Below are positions 43,724 to 52,578 of a DNA stretch of 64,000 bases, in pieces. This stretch comes from Pigmentiphaga litoralis (GTDB lineage: Bacteria > Pseudomonadota > Gammaproteobacteria > Burkholderiales > Burkholderiaceae_B): contig NZ_BMXQ01000002.1 of assembly GCF_014651835.1 (NCBI RefSeq), positions 310,001 through 374,000 of the forward strand, in the 5' to 3' direction. Below the pieces are notes generated by a model. That model saw only the letters and a program-made list of their open reading frames with translations, did no database searches and was not told the origin of the DNA. The translations under genes and the position numbers were made by a program. Every line of letters begins with the position of its first letter. Position 1 is the first letter of the stretch.

Positions 43724-44557
43724 TCAGGGCTGGTCATCGCCGTAGCGTGACAGGGCGCCGGGGTGGGTCAGATCCGCTCGGATCTCGGCGCGTGCCGCGG
43801 CGGCGTCATGGTTCTGGAAGGCCTTGATGATCCGGCCGTGGTGATCCCCGCTGCCTGCCGAAGTCAATTCGTGGTTCCCGGCCATGGCCGCCAGATTGAC
43901 GGCCACCACGGGCGCCATGCGCAGCCACAACGCCTCGATCAGGGCCAGCAGCGGTTCGTTGTCGGCCACGCGGTAGATCAGGAAGTGGAATTCCATGTTC
44001 AGCGTGACATAAGCCGACAGATCCCCCGTTCGCAGCGCGTGCTGCATGGCCTTGTCGAGCGCCTGCAGCTGGTCGATGTGCCGCTTGGTCATGTTCTCGG
44101 CGGCCTGGGCTGCGGCCAGGCTTTCCAGTTCGACCCGCAATTCCAGGATCTGGCGGACCACTGCCTTCGACAGCACCGGAATGCGAGGGGAGCGGTTCGG
44201 CAGCGCTTCGAACGCGCCTTCTGCGGTCAGGCGCTTGAGGGCTTCGCGGATCGGCATGTCGCTGGTGCCCAGCATTTCGGACAGCTTGGCCAGCGTGACC
44301 GGCGTTCCGGGATAGAACTTGCCGCCCAGGATGGCCTTCTTCAAGGCCAGATAGGCCAGGTTCTGGGTCGTGTCGGGCGAGTCGTTGGTAAGGGGCGCAA
44401 GGGTGTACGCAGCCGGCGTGGCGCGTTTGCGGCGACGCGCCGGCGCGGCGGGGATGGACGCCGTGGCGGACGCAGCAGTGCCCGCCGCTGCCGGGTCGGG
44501 CGCGGTGTCGGACGTGCCGCGTGGCGCGTCGGCGCGCGGGGAAAGGACGTGCTTCAT
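43724..44557 (-). CDS. GntR family (FCD) transcriptional regulator
   Basis: 277 aa. A disordered Ala/Pro/Arg-rich N-terminal tail of about 50 residues precedes the winged helix-turn-helix (LKKAILGGKFYPGTPVTLAKLSEML, then MPIREALKRLTAEGAFE) and an all-helical FCD effector domain with ELRVELESLAAAQAAENMT and MEFHFLIYRV, where metal-binding His and Asp residues occur. Divergent from the SDR-SDR-BKACE-hydantoinase cluster, with two TGATCA-centred palindromes between, hence the likely regulator of that cluster. Confidence 0.92.
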   Translation of the reverse strand: MKHVLSPRADAPRGTSDTAPDPAAAGTAASATASIPAAPARRRKRATPAAYTLAPLTNDSPDTTQNLAYLALKKAILGGKFYPGTPVTLAKLSEMLGTSDMPIREALKRLTAEGAFEALPNRSPRIPVLSKAVVRQILELRVELESLAAAQAAENMTKRHIDQLQALDKAMQHALRTGDLSAYVTLNMEFHFLIYRVADNEPLLALIEALWLRMAPVVAVNLAAMAGNHELTSAGSGDHHGRIIKAFQNHDAAAARAEIRADLTHPGALSRYGDDQP

Positions 44558-44698
44558 GGCATGGGTCTAGGGATGACAGGCGTGCGGACCGCGGGGCGAA
44601 CCGCGGAGTCGACACAACGCGGGCGCAACCCGGTTGGCACGCCCTCGAAAATACCATTGATACAAAAATGCATCTGTGATTCAATTCTTCACGGCGCA

Positions 44699-44730
44699 AT
44701 ATTTGATCAAATATAGGTTATATGATCATA
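44699..44730. promoter_or_regulatory. Paired TGATCA palindromes, candidate GntR operators
   Basis: ATATTTGATCAAATAT (44699-44714) is a perfect 16-bp dyad; TATGATCATA (44721-44730) is a second, with centres 19 bp apart. The AT-rich region separates the GntR gene from the divergent SDR gene at 44816. Fits an FCD-GntR operator with two dimers. Confidence 0.6.
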
Positions 44731-44815
44731 ACATGCGCGTTTTCCCTAGGGCGGGTCACGCTGCAGTGATGCGCTCGACCGTCTTGTCGTCGAACTCTTC
44801 TGGGTCGAATCCTTC

Positions 44816-45601
44816 ATGAAGCTGCTCAAGCACGTTGTCATCGTCACCGGAGGCTCGCAAGGCATTGGCGAAGCCATCGCCCTGCGATTCGCGCAGGAAG
44901 GCGCCGCGGTAGCCGTGGTCGCATCGTCCGACCTCGGCAAGGCGCGCGGCGTGTGTGACCGCATCACCAACGCCGGCGGCACCGCGCGGCCTTATGTCTG
45001 CGACGTGCGCAATGCCGCGTCGATGGCATCGCTGGTCGCTGATGTCGAACGGGACCTGGGTCCGGTCACGACGGCGCTGAGCGCAGCCGGCATGTTCTAT
45101 CCGACCCCGGCCGGCGCCACGCCCGATGACGACTTCGACCGCATGATAGGCGTGAACCTGAAGGGCACGTGGAATCTGATCGGCGGCGTGGTGCCGGGCA
45201 TGAAGGCGCGTGGCGCCGGCAGGATCATCTGCATTGCGTCGGTCGCGGCCGTGTATGGCGTCGCGCCCTTCTCGGTGTACTGCGCAACCAAGGCGGCCAT
45301 CGTCCAGATGGTGCGTGCGCTGGCGCTCGAACTGGCGCCGGTCGGCATCCAGATCAACGCCATTGCCCCGGGCAATACCGCGACGCCCATGAACGCCGGC
45401 CTGCGCGCCGATCCCCGCGCCATGGCAGCGATTTCGGCGTCGACCCCCAGCGGCCGGCCCTTTTCCGCCGTGGAAGACATCGCCGCGATCGCGCTCTTTC
45501 TGGCGAGCGACGACAGCCGCGCCATGCACGGCAGCTGTCTGCTGGCCGATGAAGGCGTGTCGGCCGGGCTGGCCAGTTCGCTGAGCCAGGACGAGGCATG
45601 A
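44816..45601 (+). CDS. Short-chain dehydrogenase/reductase, first of two
   Basis: 261 aa SDR. HVVIVTGGSQGIGEAIALRFA binds NAD(P) (TGxxxGIG), NAASMASL and CDVR follow, and IASVAAVYGVAPFSVYCATKAA carries Ser-Tyr-Lys. First gene of the GntR-divergent cluster; its stop overlaps the next SDR start by 4 bp. Substrate unknown; probably a hydroxy-acid or beta-hydroxyacyl intermediate. Confidence 0.92.
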   Translation: MKLLKHVVIVTGGSQGIGEAIALRFAQEGAAVAVVASSDLGKARGVCDRITNAGGTARPYVCDVRNAASMASLVADVERDLGPVTTALSAAGMFYPTPAGATPDDDFDRMIGVNLKGTWNLIGGVVPGMKARGAGRIICIASVAAVYGVAPFSVYCATKAAIVQMVRALALELAPVGIQINAIAPGNTATPMNAGLRADPRAMAAISASTPSGRPFSAVEDIAAIALFLASDDSRAMHGSCLLADEGVSAGLASSLSQDEA

Positions 45602-46359
45602 GCGCCAACGTCCTGATCACCGGGGGCGCCGACAGTGTCGGCAAGGTCATGGCCCTGGCCTTCGCGGCCCGGGGCGACCGTGTCCACATCTGCGACGCCA
45701 ATGCCGATGCGCTGGCCGCCACCCTGGCCGACTACCCCGGACTGCATGGCACCGTGTGTGATGTGGGCTCGCCCGATGACGTGGCGCGCCTGTTCCTGGA
45801 GGCGCGTGCCTGGATGGGCGACATCGACGTGCTGGTCAACAACGTGGGCATTGCGGGTCCGCGCGCGCTGATCGAAGACATTGCCGTCGCCGACTGGCAG
45901 CAGTCCATGAACGTGAACGTTGGGGGGATGCTGTATTGCATGCAGCAGGCCATCCCCTCGATGAAAGCCCGCCAGCACGGCGCGATCATTAATTTTTCGA
46001 CTGGATCTACCCGCACCCGGCTGCCGCGGCGCACGGCCTATGTGGCGTCCAAATTCGCGGTGGAAGGACTGACCCTGAATGCGGCGCGCGAGCTCGGCCC
46101 CTTCAACGTGCGGTGCAACGCGATCCTGCCGGGCGCCATCAACAACGCACGCATGCGCAAGATCATCGGCGACCGCGCCGAAGAAGTGGGCCAACCGGTC
46201 GAGGCCGTCACCCGCGACATGCTGCGCTTCATTTCGATGCGGACCACCGTGGAACCGGAAGAGATCGCCGACATGGTGCTGTTCCTGGCGTCGGACGGCG
46301 CACAAAAAGTCACCGGGGAACTGATCTCCGTCAGCGGCAATGTGGAGTGGGAAGACTGA
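45598..46359 (+). CDS. Short-chain dehydrogenase/reductase, second of two
   Basis: 253 aa SDR. NVLITGGADSVGKVMALAFAARG has the cofactor loop with an A-D-S-V-G variant of TGxxxGIG. LVNNVGIAGP follows, and FSTGSTRTRLPRRTAYVASKFA holds the Tyr-x3-Lys pair after a Ser. It overlaps the first SDR (ATGA) and is followed two bases later by the BKACE gene. The two SDRs are not close copies of each other, so they probably act on different steps. Confidence 0.92.
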   Translation: MSANVLITGGADSVGKVMALAFAARGDRVHICDANADALAATLADYPGLHGTVCDVGSPDDVARLFLEARAWMGDIDVLVNNVGIAGPRALIEDIAVADWQQSMNVNVGGMLYCMQQAIPSMKARQHGAIINFSTGSTRTRLPRRTAYVASKFAVEGLTLNAARELGPFNVRCNAILPGAINNARMRKIIGDRAEEVGQPVEAVTRDMLRFISMRTTVEPEEIADMVLFLASDGAQKVTGELISVSGNVEWED

Positions 46360-46361
46360 GC

Positions 46362-47255
46362 ATGGACACCAAAACGATTCTGACCTGCGCGGTCAGCGGC
46401 AACGCGCCGTTCAACCGCAAGCACCCGAACTTTCCGGTCACGCCGGCGCAGATCGCGGCCAGCTGCCTGGAAGCGGCCGCGGCGGGGGCATCGGTCGTGC
46501 ACATCCATGTGCGGGATCCGGAAACAGGCGAAGGCTCGCGCGATCCGGCCCTGTTCCGCGAAGTCGTCGACCGCATCCGCGACAGCGGTGTCGACATCCT
46601 GATCAACCTGACCTGTGGCCTGGGTGCGTTCTTTTTGCCCGACCCCGAGAACGAGGCACGCGGGCTGCCGGGCAGCGACATGCTGACTGCCAGCGAACGT
46701 GTGCGCCACCTGGCCGATTGCCTGCCGGACATCGCGTCCATGGACATCACCACGGGCAATCAGGAAGAAGGCGACACGCAGTTCGTCTACCTGAACACCA
46801 CGCGCACCTTGCGCCAGATGGCCAGGCTGTTTCAGCAGCATGGGGTCAAGCCCGAGCTGGAAGTGTTCAGTGCCGGCGACATCCTGTTCGGCAATCAGAT
46901 GGTGGCCGAAGGCCTGATCGACGATGCGCCGCTGTACCAGATGGTGCTGGGCGTGAAGTGGGCCGCGCCAAGCACGGTCGAGACCATCCTGTATCAGAAG
47001 AGCCTGCTCCCCGCGAATGCGCATTGGGCGGCCTTCGGGATAGGCCGCCAGCAGATGCCCATGGTGGCGCAGGCGGCGCTGCTGGGCGGCAACGTGCGGG
47101 TGGGCCTGGAAGACAACCTGTACCTGTCGCGCGGCGTATTCGCATCCAACGGCCAGCTGGTGGAGCGCGCCGTGACCATCATCGAGATGATCGGCAAGCA
47201 GGTGGCGACACCGGCCGAAGCCCGCATCCAGCTGGGCCTGGCGCCGCGCCGGTAA
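46362..47255 (+). CDS. BKACE (DUF849) beta-keto acid cleavage enzyme
   Basis: 297 aa TIM-barrel enzyme that cleaves a beta-keto acid with acetyl-CoA to acetoacetate and a CoA ester. ILTCAVSGNAPFNRKHPNFPVTP opens the gene; GASVVHIHVRDPETGEGSRDP contains the zinc-binding H-x-H, and ITTGNQEEGDTQFVYLN is a further family segment. ATG 46362 lies two bases after the SDR stop. The in-frame extension upstream is antisense-free SDR coding sequence and is rejected. BKACE substrate varies (3-keto-5-aminohexanoate, dehydrocarnitine and others), which does not fix the pathway. Confidence 0.92.
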   Translation: MDTKTILTCAVSGNAPFNRKHPNFPVTPAQIAASCLEAAAAGASVVHIHVRDPETGEGSRDPALFREVVDRIRDSGVDILINLTCGLGAFFLPDPENEARGLPGSDMLTASERVRHLADCLPDIASMDITTGNQEEGDTQFVYLNTTRTLRQMARLFQQHGVKPELEVFSAGDILFGNQMVAEGLIDDAPLYQMVLGVKWAAPSTVETILYQKSLLPANAHWAAFGIGRQQMPMVAQAALLGGNVRVGLEDNLYLSRGVFASNGQLVERAVTIIEMIGKQVATPAEARIQLGLAPRR

Positions 47256-47326
47256 GGCGTGGTTTTCTGAAGGCTGGCTTGTCGTTCGATCCCTGCCGTC
47301 TTGTGTTGTCCCATTAGGAAGTCGCC

Positions 47327-49450
47327 ATGCGCCTGGCTGTAGATACCGGCGGTACCTTCACCGACCTGCTTGTCGAAGATGACGCGCAGGTACTGCATAT
47401 GTTCAAGGCGTCGACCACGCCCAGCGATCCCATGTGCGGCGTGATGGATGCCCTGGCCCTGGCCAGCACGCAGTTCGGCATGAGCCTGCAGACGCTGCTG
47501 GGCCGGTGCAGCATGTTCATCTATGGCACGACGCATGCGCTCAATGCCGTGGTGACAGGCAACACCGCACGTACCGCTTTCCTGACCTCGGTCGGCCATC
47601 CTGACGTGCTGACCCTTCGGGAAGGCGGCCGCGCCGATGCCTTCGATTTTACGGTAGCGTCGCCACCGCCGTATGTGCCGCGCGCGCTCACCTGGGAAAT
47701 TCCGGGCCGCATGCTGGCCGACGGGCAGGAACACGCGCCCTTCGAAGAAGCCGTCGTGCTGCAGCTCCTTGATCAAATGCGCCAGAAGAAGGTGGAAGCG
47801 GTGGCGGTCTGCCTGTTGTGGTCCATCGTCAACCCGGCTCACGAACGCCGGCTGGGCGCCCTGTTGGCCGAGCATCTGCCCGGTGTGCCGTTCACGCTGT
47901 CGCATGAACTGAATCCGGCCTTGCGCGAATACCGGCGGGCGTCCTCCACGTGTATCGATGCGTCGCTCAAGCCGATGATGACGGCGTATCTGGAAACCTT
48001 GTCGCGGCGCCTGACCGACAACGGCTTTACCGGCCGCACCCTGGTCGTCACCTCGCAGGGCAGCGTGATGGACAGCGCCGATGTGGCGCGTGCACCGATC
48101 TATCTGATCAACTCCGGCCCGTCGATGGCGCCGGTGTCGGGCCGGCATTTTGCGCTGGCCGATGAAGGCACCGATACCGTCATCGTGGCCGATACCGGCG
48201 GCACCACCTACGACGTCAGCCTGGTGCGCAAGGGCGAAATCCCGTGGACGCGCGATTCGTGGATCGGCCTGCCGTACCGGGGCCACCTGAGTGGCTTTGC
48301 GTCGGTTGACGTGGTGAGCGTGGGCGCCGGCGGCGGATCGATTGCGTGGGTCGATGCGGGCGGCATGCTGCATGTCGGTCCGCAGAGCGCCGGTTCGCAG
48401 CCGGGCCCTGCGTGTTATGGCCGCGGCGGCGCCTTGCCGACCGTGACCGACGCGTCGGTCGTGCTTGGTCATCTGGATCCCGACTTCTTTCTGGGCGGCA
48501 CCATGCAGCTGGACCGCGAGGCCGCACGGCGCGCGATTCAGGACCATGTGGCCCAGCCTCTGTCCCTGGGCGTGGAACAGGCCGCATCGGCCATTCTGCA
48601 ACTGGCGACCGAGGCCATGGTGCAGGCCATCCTGGACACGTCGGTGGCCCAAGGAGTCGACCCGGTGGGCGCCGTGCTGATCGGCGGGGGCGGCGCGGCG
48701 GGTTTGAATTCGGTGTTGATCGCGCGGCGGCTGGGATCGCGCCGCCTGCTAATTCCCCAGGTGGGCGCGGCGTTGTCCGCGGCCGGCGCCTTGCTGTCCG
48801 ACCTGTCGGCCCGCTTCCAGAGCATGGTCTACGCCCGCAGTGGCGACTTCGCCTATGACAAGGTGAACGCCGCGCTGGCCGATCTGGAAGGGCGGTGCCG
48901 CGACTTCATTGCGCGGCAGGGCGAGTCCGTGTCGGCCCCCACGCTGACCTTCTGGGCCGAGGCGCGCTACGTCGAGCAGGCGTGGGAAGTGCAGGTGGTG
49001 CTGCCGTCGCCCCGCATCGACGGGCCTCAGGCCCTGGCTGCGTTGCTCGACGCATTCCATGCGGCCCACGAAACGCTGTTTGCGGTGCGCGACGAAGGGT
49101 CCGAAGTCGAGGTGGTCGGGTGGGGGGCAACGTTGGCGTGTCCCGTCACGGGCGCAAGCCGGCAGGTGTTGCCCAATGGGGCGCCGTCTGCCGAAGGCCG
49201 GTCCGGTACCGGCCCTCCGGCGGAGGGGACCGCTTCGGCTGCCGTCACCGGCAAGACGCGCAAGGCCTGGTTCGATGCGCTCGGCCATGTCGATGCCGAC
49301 GTCCATCGTTTCGAGACCCTGTCGCCCGCGCACGTCGTGCATGGGCCGGCGCTGATCGAATCGTCATTCACGACCGTGGTGCTGCATCCGGGCGCGAGCG
49401 CCCAGCGGCGGCCGTCGGGCAGTCTTGCCATCACGCCCGGTTCGGCCTGA
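47327..49450 (+). CDS. Hydantoinase/oxoprolinase A subunit
   Basis: 707 aa, HyuA-type ATP-dependent subunit. MRLAVDTGGTFTDLLVEDD is the N-terminal ATPase start, TVIVADTGGTTYDVSLV near residue 290 a second phosphate-binding motif of the ASKHA fold, followed by VSVGAGGGSIAWVDAGG. The family includes N-methylhydantoinase, 5-oxoprolinase and acetone/acetophenone carboxylases, so the reaction is an ATP-dependent ring opening or carboxylation. The C-terminal 150 residues are less typical, with a variable Gly/Ser/Thr stretch near residue 640. Works with the B subunit that follows 27 bp later. Confidence 0.9.
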   Translation: MRLAVDTGGTFTDLLVEDDAQVLHMFKASTTPSDPMCGVMDALALASTQFGMSLQTLLGRCSMFIYGTTHALNAVVTGNTARTAFLTSVGHPDVLTLREGGRADAFDFTVASPPPYVPRALTWEIPGRMLADGQEHAPFEEAVVLQLLDQMRQKKVEAVAVCLLWSIVNPAHERRLGALLAEHLPGVPFTLSHELNPALREYRRASSTCIDASLKPMMTAYLETLSRRLTDNGFTGRTLVVTSQGSVMDSADVARAPIYLINSGPSMAPVSGRHFALADEGTDTVIVADTGGTTYDVSLVRKGEIPWTRDSWIGLPYRGHLSGFASVDVVSVGAGGGSIAWVDAGGMLHVGPQSAGSQPGPACYGRGGALPTVTDASVVLGHLDPDFFLGGTMQLDREAARRAIQDHVAQPLSLGVEQAASAILQLATEAMVQAILDTSVAQGVDPVGAVLIGGGGAAGLNSVLIARRLGSRRLLIPQVGAALSAAGALLSDLSARFQSMVYARSGDFAYDKVNAALADLEGRCRDFIARQGESVSAPTLTFWAEARYVEQAWEVQVVLPSPRIDGPQALAALLDAFHAAHETLFAVRDEGSEVEVVGWGATLACPVTGASRQVLPNGAPSAEGRSGTGPPAEGTASAAVTGKTRKAWFDALGHVDADVHRFETLSPAHVVHGPALIESSFTTVVLHPGASAQRRPSGSLAITPGSA

Positions 49451-49477
49451 TCCGGCACCGCGCATAGGAAAGCGATC

Positions 49478-51322
49478 ATGACGTCTGCGACTCCCGCCCT
49501 GTCCAAGCCTGCATCCGTCCCCGCCGCCGATGGCGTGCGGCTTGCCTTGCTGTCGAACCGCTTCGAAGGCATCGCCCGCAAGATGTCGAACACGCTGATG
49601 CGCTCGTCACGGTCAGGCGTGATCAACATTGCACGGGATTTCTCATGCTGCATCGTGACGGCCGACGACCAGCTGCTGGCCGCCGCGGAAAGCCTGCCAA
49701 TCCACGTGCTGTCGGGTCCCGACCTGATGGCCCAGGCCATGCGCAGCTTCCATCCGGACCTGCGGCGGGGCGACGCCTTCCTGCACAACTCGCCGTATCA
49801 CGGGTGTTCGCATGCAGCGGATCACACCATCCTGGTGCCGGTGATTGATGACGACGGGCGGCACCGCTACACCGTAGTCGCCAAGGCGCATCAGGCGGAC
49901 TGCGGCAACTCGCAGCCCACCACCTATATGGGCATGGCCAGGGATGTGTACGAAGAAGGCGCGCTGATTTTTCCCGCCGTCAAGGTGCAGCAAAATTACC
50001 GCGACATCGACGACGTGCTGCGCATGTGCCGCATGCGCATCCGCGTACCCGCCCAGTGGCAGGGCGATTACCTGGCCATGGTGGGCGCGGCGCGTATCGG
50101 CGAGCGCGAACTGCAGGCCTTGGGGCGGGAGCTGGGATGGGATTTTCTGGCGGCATATGCCGACGAATATTTCGACTACAGCGAAGCGCGCATGGCGGCT
50201 GCGCTGGCCGCGATTCCGTCGGGGCGCATGTCGGAAACGAGTGTGCACGATGCCTTGCCGGGCATGCCGGCTGGGGGCATTCCGATACGCGTCGACATCC
50301 ACGTCGATGCCGAGGCCGGCCGGGTCGAAATCGATGTGCGCCACAACCCTGACTGCATGCCCAATGGATTGAATCTGTCCGAAGCCTGCGCGCGCACGGC
50401 GGCGATGCTAGGCGTGTTCAACAGCATTGACCACAGCGTGCCCAAGAACGCCGGCAGCTTTCGCCGGCTGGACGTGGTGCTGCGCGACAACTGCATTGCC
50501 GGACGCCCGGTGCACCCGGCCTCGTGTTCGGCGGCGACGACCAACATCGCGGACCGCGTGGCCAACGCCGTGCAAAGCGCGATGGCGGGTCTGGCCGACG
50601 GAATCGGACTGGCCGAATGCGGAGGCGTGATTCCGGCATCGGGCGGGGTGGTGTCGGGAGTGCATCCGGTCACCGGCCGGCCCTTCGTCAACCAAGTGAT
50701 CCTGGGCGTGTCGGGCGGCGCGGGCGCGCCATCGGCCGATGCGTGGCAACTGATCGGACACGTCGGCAACGCTGGCAAGATGTTCATCGACAGCATCGAG
50801 TTGGACGAGCTGCGCCAGCCCCTGCTGGTGCACCAACGGCGCTATGTGGCCGACAGCGAGGGCGCGGGCCGGCATGTCGGCGCGTCCAGCATCTATGTGG
50901 AATTCGGACCGGTGGGCGACGCGTCCATTGACGTGGCCTATGGCTGTGATGGGGTCGTGCATGCGCCGAAGGGCGTGCGCGGCGGCCATGCGGGCGCAAC
51001 GGCGCAGCATGCGGTGCGGCGCGCCGACGGCCGGGTGCGTGGCCTGGAGGCCTGGGGTCAGGTCGCCCTGGCGCCGGGCGACCGGGTGCTGGTCGGCTCG
51101 TGCGGCGGCGGGGGGTATGGCGCGCCGGCCGAACGCGATCCGGGAGCGGTGGCACGCGATGTCGCCGAAGGACGCATCAGTGCCGCCCGCGCAAGGGAGG
51201 TATACCGCGTGGCCCTGCAGGCCGATGGAAAGGTGGACGCGGTGCAGACGCATGCGCTGCGCGAGCAGTGCGCCGGGCAGGACGAGCGCGCGCCAGCTGC
51301 GGTGCGCGGCAACGATATCTAG
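49478..51322 (+). CDS. Hydantoinase/oxoprolinase B subunit
   Basis: 614 aa, HyuB-type partner. RLALLSNRFEGIARKMSNTLMRSSRSG, then DAFLHNSPYHGCSHAADHTILVPV (near residue 110) and GGVVSGVHPVTGRPFVNQVILGVSGGAGA near residue 390 are family motifs. Together with the preceding gene it forms the usual heteromeric enzyme. Its downstream neighbours, a porin and a Bug receptor, point to uptake of the substrate through the outer membrane and periplasm. Confidence 0.9.
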   Translation: MTSATPALSKPASVPAADGVRLALLSNRFEGIARKMSNTLMRSSRSGVINIARDFSCCIVTADDQLLAAAESLPIHVLSGPDLMAQAMRSFHPDLRRGDAFLHNSPYHGCSHAADHTILVPVIDDDGRHRYTVVAKAHQADCGNSQPTTYMGMARDVYEEGALIFPAVKVQQNYRDIDDVLRMCRMRIRVPAQWQGDYLAMVGAARIGERELQALGRELGWDFLAAYADEYFDYSEARMAAALAAIPSGRMSETSVHDALPGMPAGGIPIRVDIHVDAEAGRVEIDVRHNPDCMPNGLNLSEACARTAAMLGVFNSIDHSVPKNAGSFRRLDVVLRDNCIAGRPVHPASCSAATTNIADRVANAVQSAMAGLADGIGLAECGGVIPASGGVVSGVHPVTGRPFVNQVILGVSGGAGAPSADAWQLIGHVGNAGKMFIDSIELDELRQPLLVHQRRYVADSEGAGRHVGASSIYVEFGPVGDASIDVAYGCDGVVHAPKGVRGGHAGATAQHAVRRADGRVRGLEAWGQVALAPGDRVLVGSCGGGGYGAPAERDPGAVARDVAEGRISAARAREVYRVALQADGKVDAVQTHALREQCAGQDERAPAAVRGNDI

Positions 51323-51440
51323 ACGGGTCGTGGCGAGGCGTAGCGCTGCGAGCGGCGGCGCCGCCTCACGACTCGCAGTCCGGTCCGGCGCCCGCGGTTG
51401 CCGGGCATGTTCCCCCGTTTTTCCACCCACAGGAAATATC

Positions 51441-52493
51441 GTGAACCCATCGTGTCGCAAGCTCTTACGCCGTCATTCCCGCGTCCGTCAGGTCATGTTG
51501 TCGGCGGCGGTTGCTTCTACCTGCAGCAGCGCCTTCGCGCAGTCCGCCGTGTCGGTGTCCGGCGCGGTTGACGCCGGCATTGCCTACGTCAAGACCGACA
51601 GCGCTTCGCAGATGCAGTTGGCAACCGGCAGCATCGCGGCCAGCAGCCTGGTGTTCCAGGGCACCGAAAACCTGGGGCGAGGCTACAACGCCTTCTTCTT
51701 GCTGCGCACCCTGTTCTTTACCGATACCGGCGAAGTCAGCGCCAACCGCCTGTACGGTTCCGAGTCGAAGGTGGGCCTGTCGGGCCCGCAAGGCCGCATC
51801 GAAGCCGGGCGACTGTTCAACCCGACCCATCAGGCGCTGGTGTTCAAGTCGCCATCGCAGTCGAACTTTGCCGGCGCCTTCAACATGGCGATTGGCGGTT
51901 ACCAGCCCTACTGGAACGACTCGCTGCGCTACACCACGCCCAATTTCCATGGCGCGACGCTGGCCGTGCAGCACAGCTTCGGCGACACGGGCGTCTCGGG
52001 CAACAACAATGCGGCCGGCACGGCCTACGCCATCAATTACGACCTGGGGAAGTTGTCGCTGTCGGGGATCTACGAGACGGTATCGACCGTGGCGCTGCCG
52101 GCCGTCAATTACCGCGCGAAGCGCAGCACCGTCATGGGGGTGTATGACTTTGGCTTCATGAAAGCCCACGCCGGCTTCTTCAATGAGAACCACGGCGGTG
52201 TGGGGGCGCCGCTCGAGTTCAACCTGGCCATCCTGGGCGTGAGCAAGGTGGTGACCGGCGCGCTGCGCGTCACTGCCGAATACGGGCACAAGGACTTCAA
52301 GAATTCGTCGAACCAGGCCAATTACGTTGGCCTGGCGGCGTTCTATTCGCTGTCCAAGCGCACCACGCTGTACTCGCAGATCAACCTGATCCACAACGGG
52401 GGCGCTGCGCAGCAGGGCGTGTACCGGGGCATCGTGCCGCGGCCCGGAGAAAATACCTCGGGGTACCTGGTCGGGATGCGGCATACGTTCTGA
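51441..52493 (+). CDS. Outer-membrane porin (Burkholderiales OmpC-like)
   Basis: About 350 aa beginning at GTG 51441 after AGGAA; upstream extension inside HyuB is rejected. The signal peptide ends at SSAFAQS. The mature chain starts SAVSVSGAVDAGIAYVKT, and contains GGYQPYWNDSLRYTTPNF and the KVGLSGPQGRIEAGRLF segment; the last residues (GYLVGMRHTF) end in Phe, the BAM signal. Trimeric 16-strand porin of the betaproteobacterial type. Its place in a catabolic cluster suggests it admits the cluster's substrate. Confidence 0.93.
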   Translation: MNPSCRKLLRRHSRVRQVMLSAAVASTCSSAFAQSAVSVSGAVDAGIAYVKTDSASQMQLATGSIAASSLVFQGTENLGRGYNAFFLLRTLFFTDTGEVSANRLYGSESKVGLSGPQGRIEAGRLFNPTHQALVFKSPSQSNFAGAFNMAIGGYQPYWNDSLRYTTPNFHGATLAVQHSFGDTGVSGNNNAAGTAYAINYDLGKLSLSGIYETVSTVALPAVNYRAKRSTVMGVYDFGFMKAHAGFFNENHGGVGAPLEFNLAILGVSKVVTGALRVTAEYGHKDFKNSSNQANYVGLAAFYSLSKRTTLYSQINLIHNGGAAQQGVYRGIVPRPGENTSGYLVGMRHTF

Positions 52494-52578
52494 CGTCCGT
52501 GTGCTCGAGCGCCGGCTTGCGTCCTTGGCCTTATTGCCCTGTCCGTTTCTGTTGTTTCCAGCCTAGCGAGGCCGCTTC

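Noticed and set aside
50844-51440. N-terminal extension of the porin frame
   Set aside because: It lies inside the hydantoinase B gene in another frame; GTG 51441 gives a proper signal peptide.
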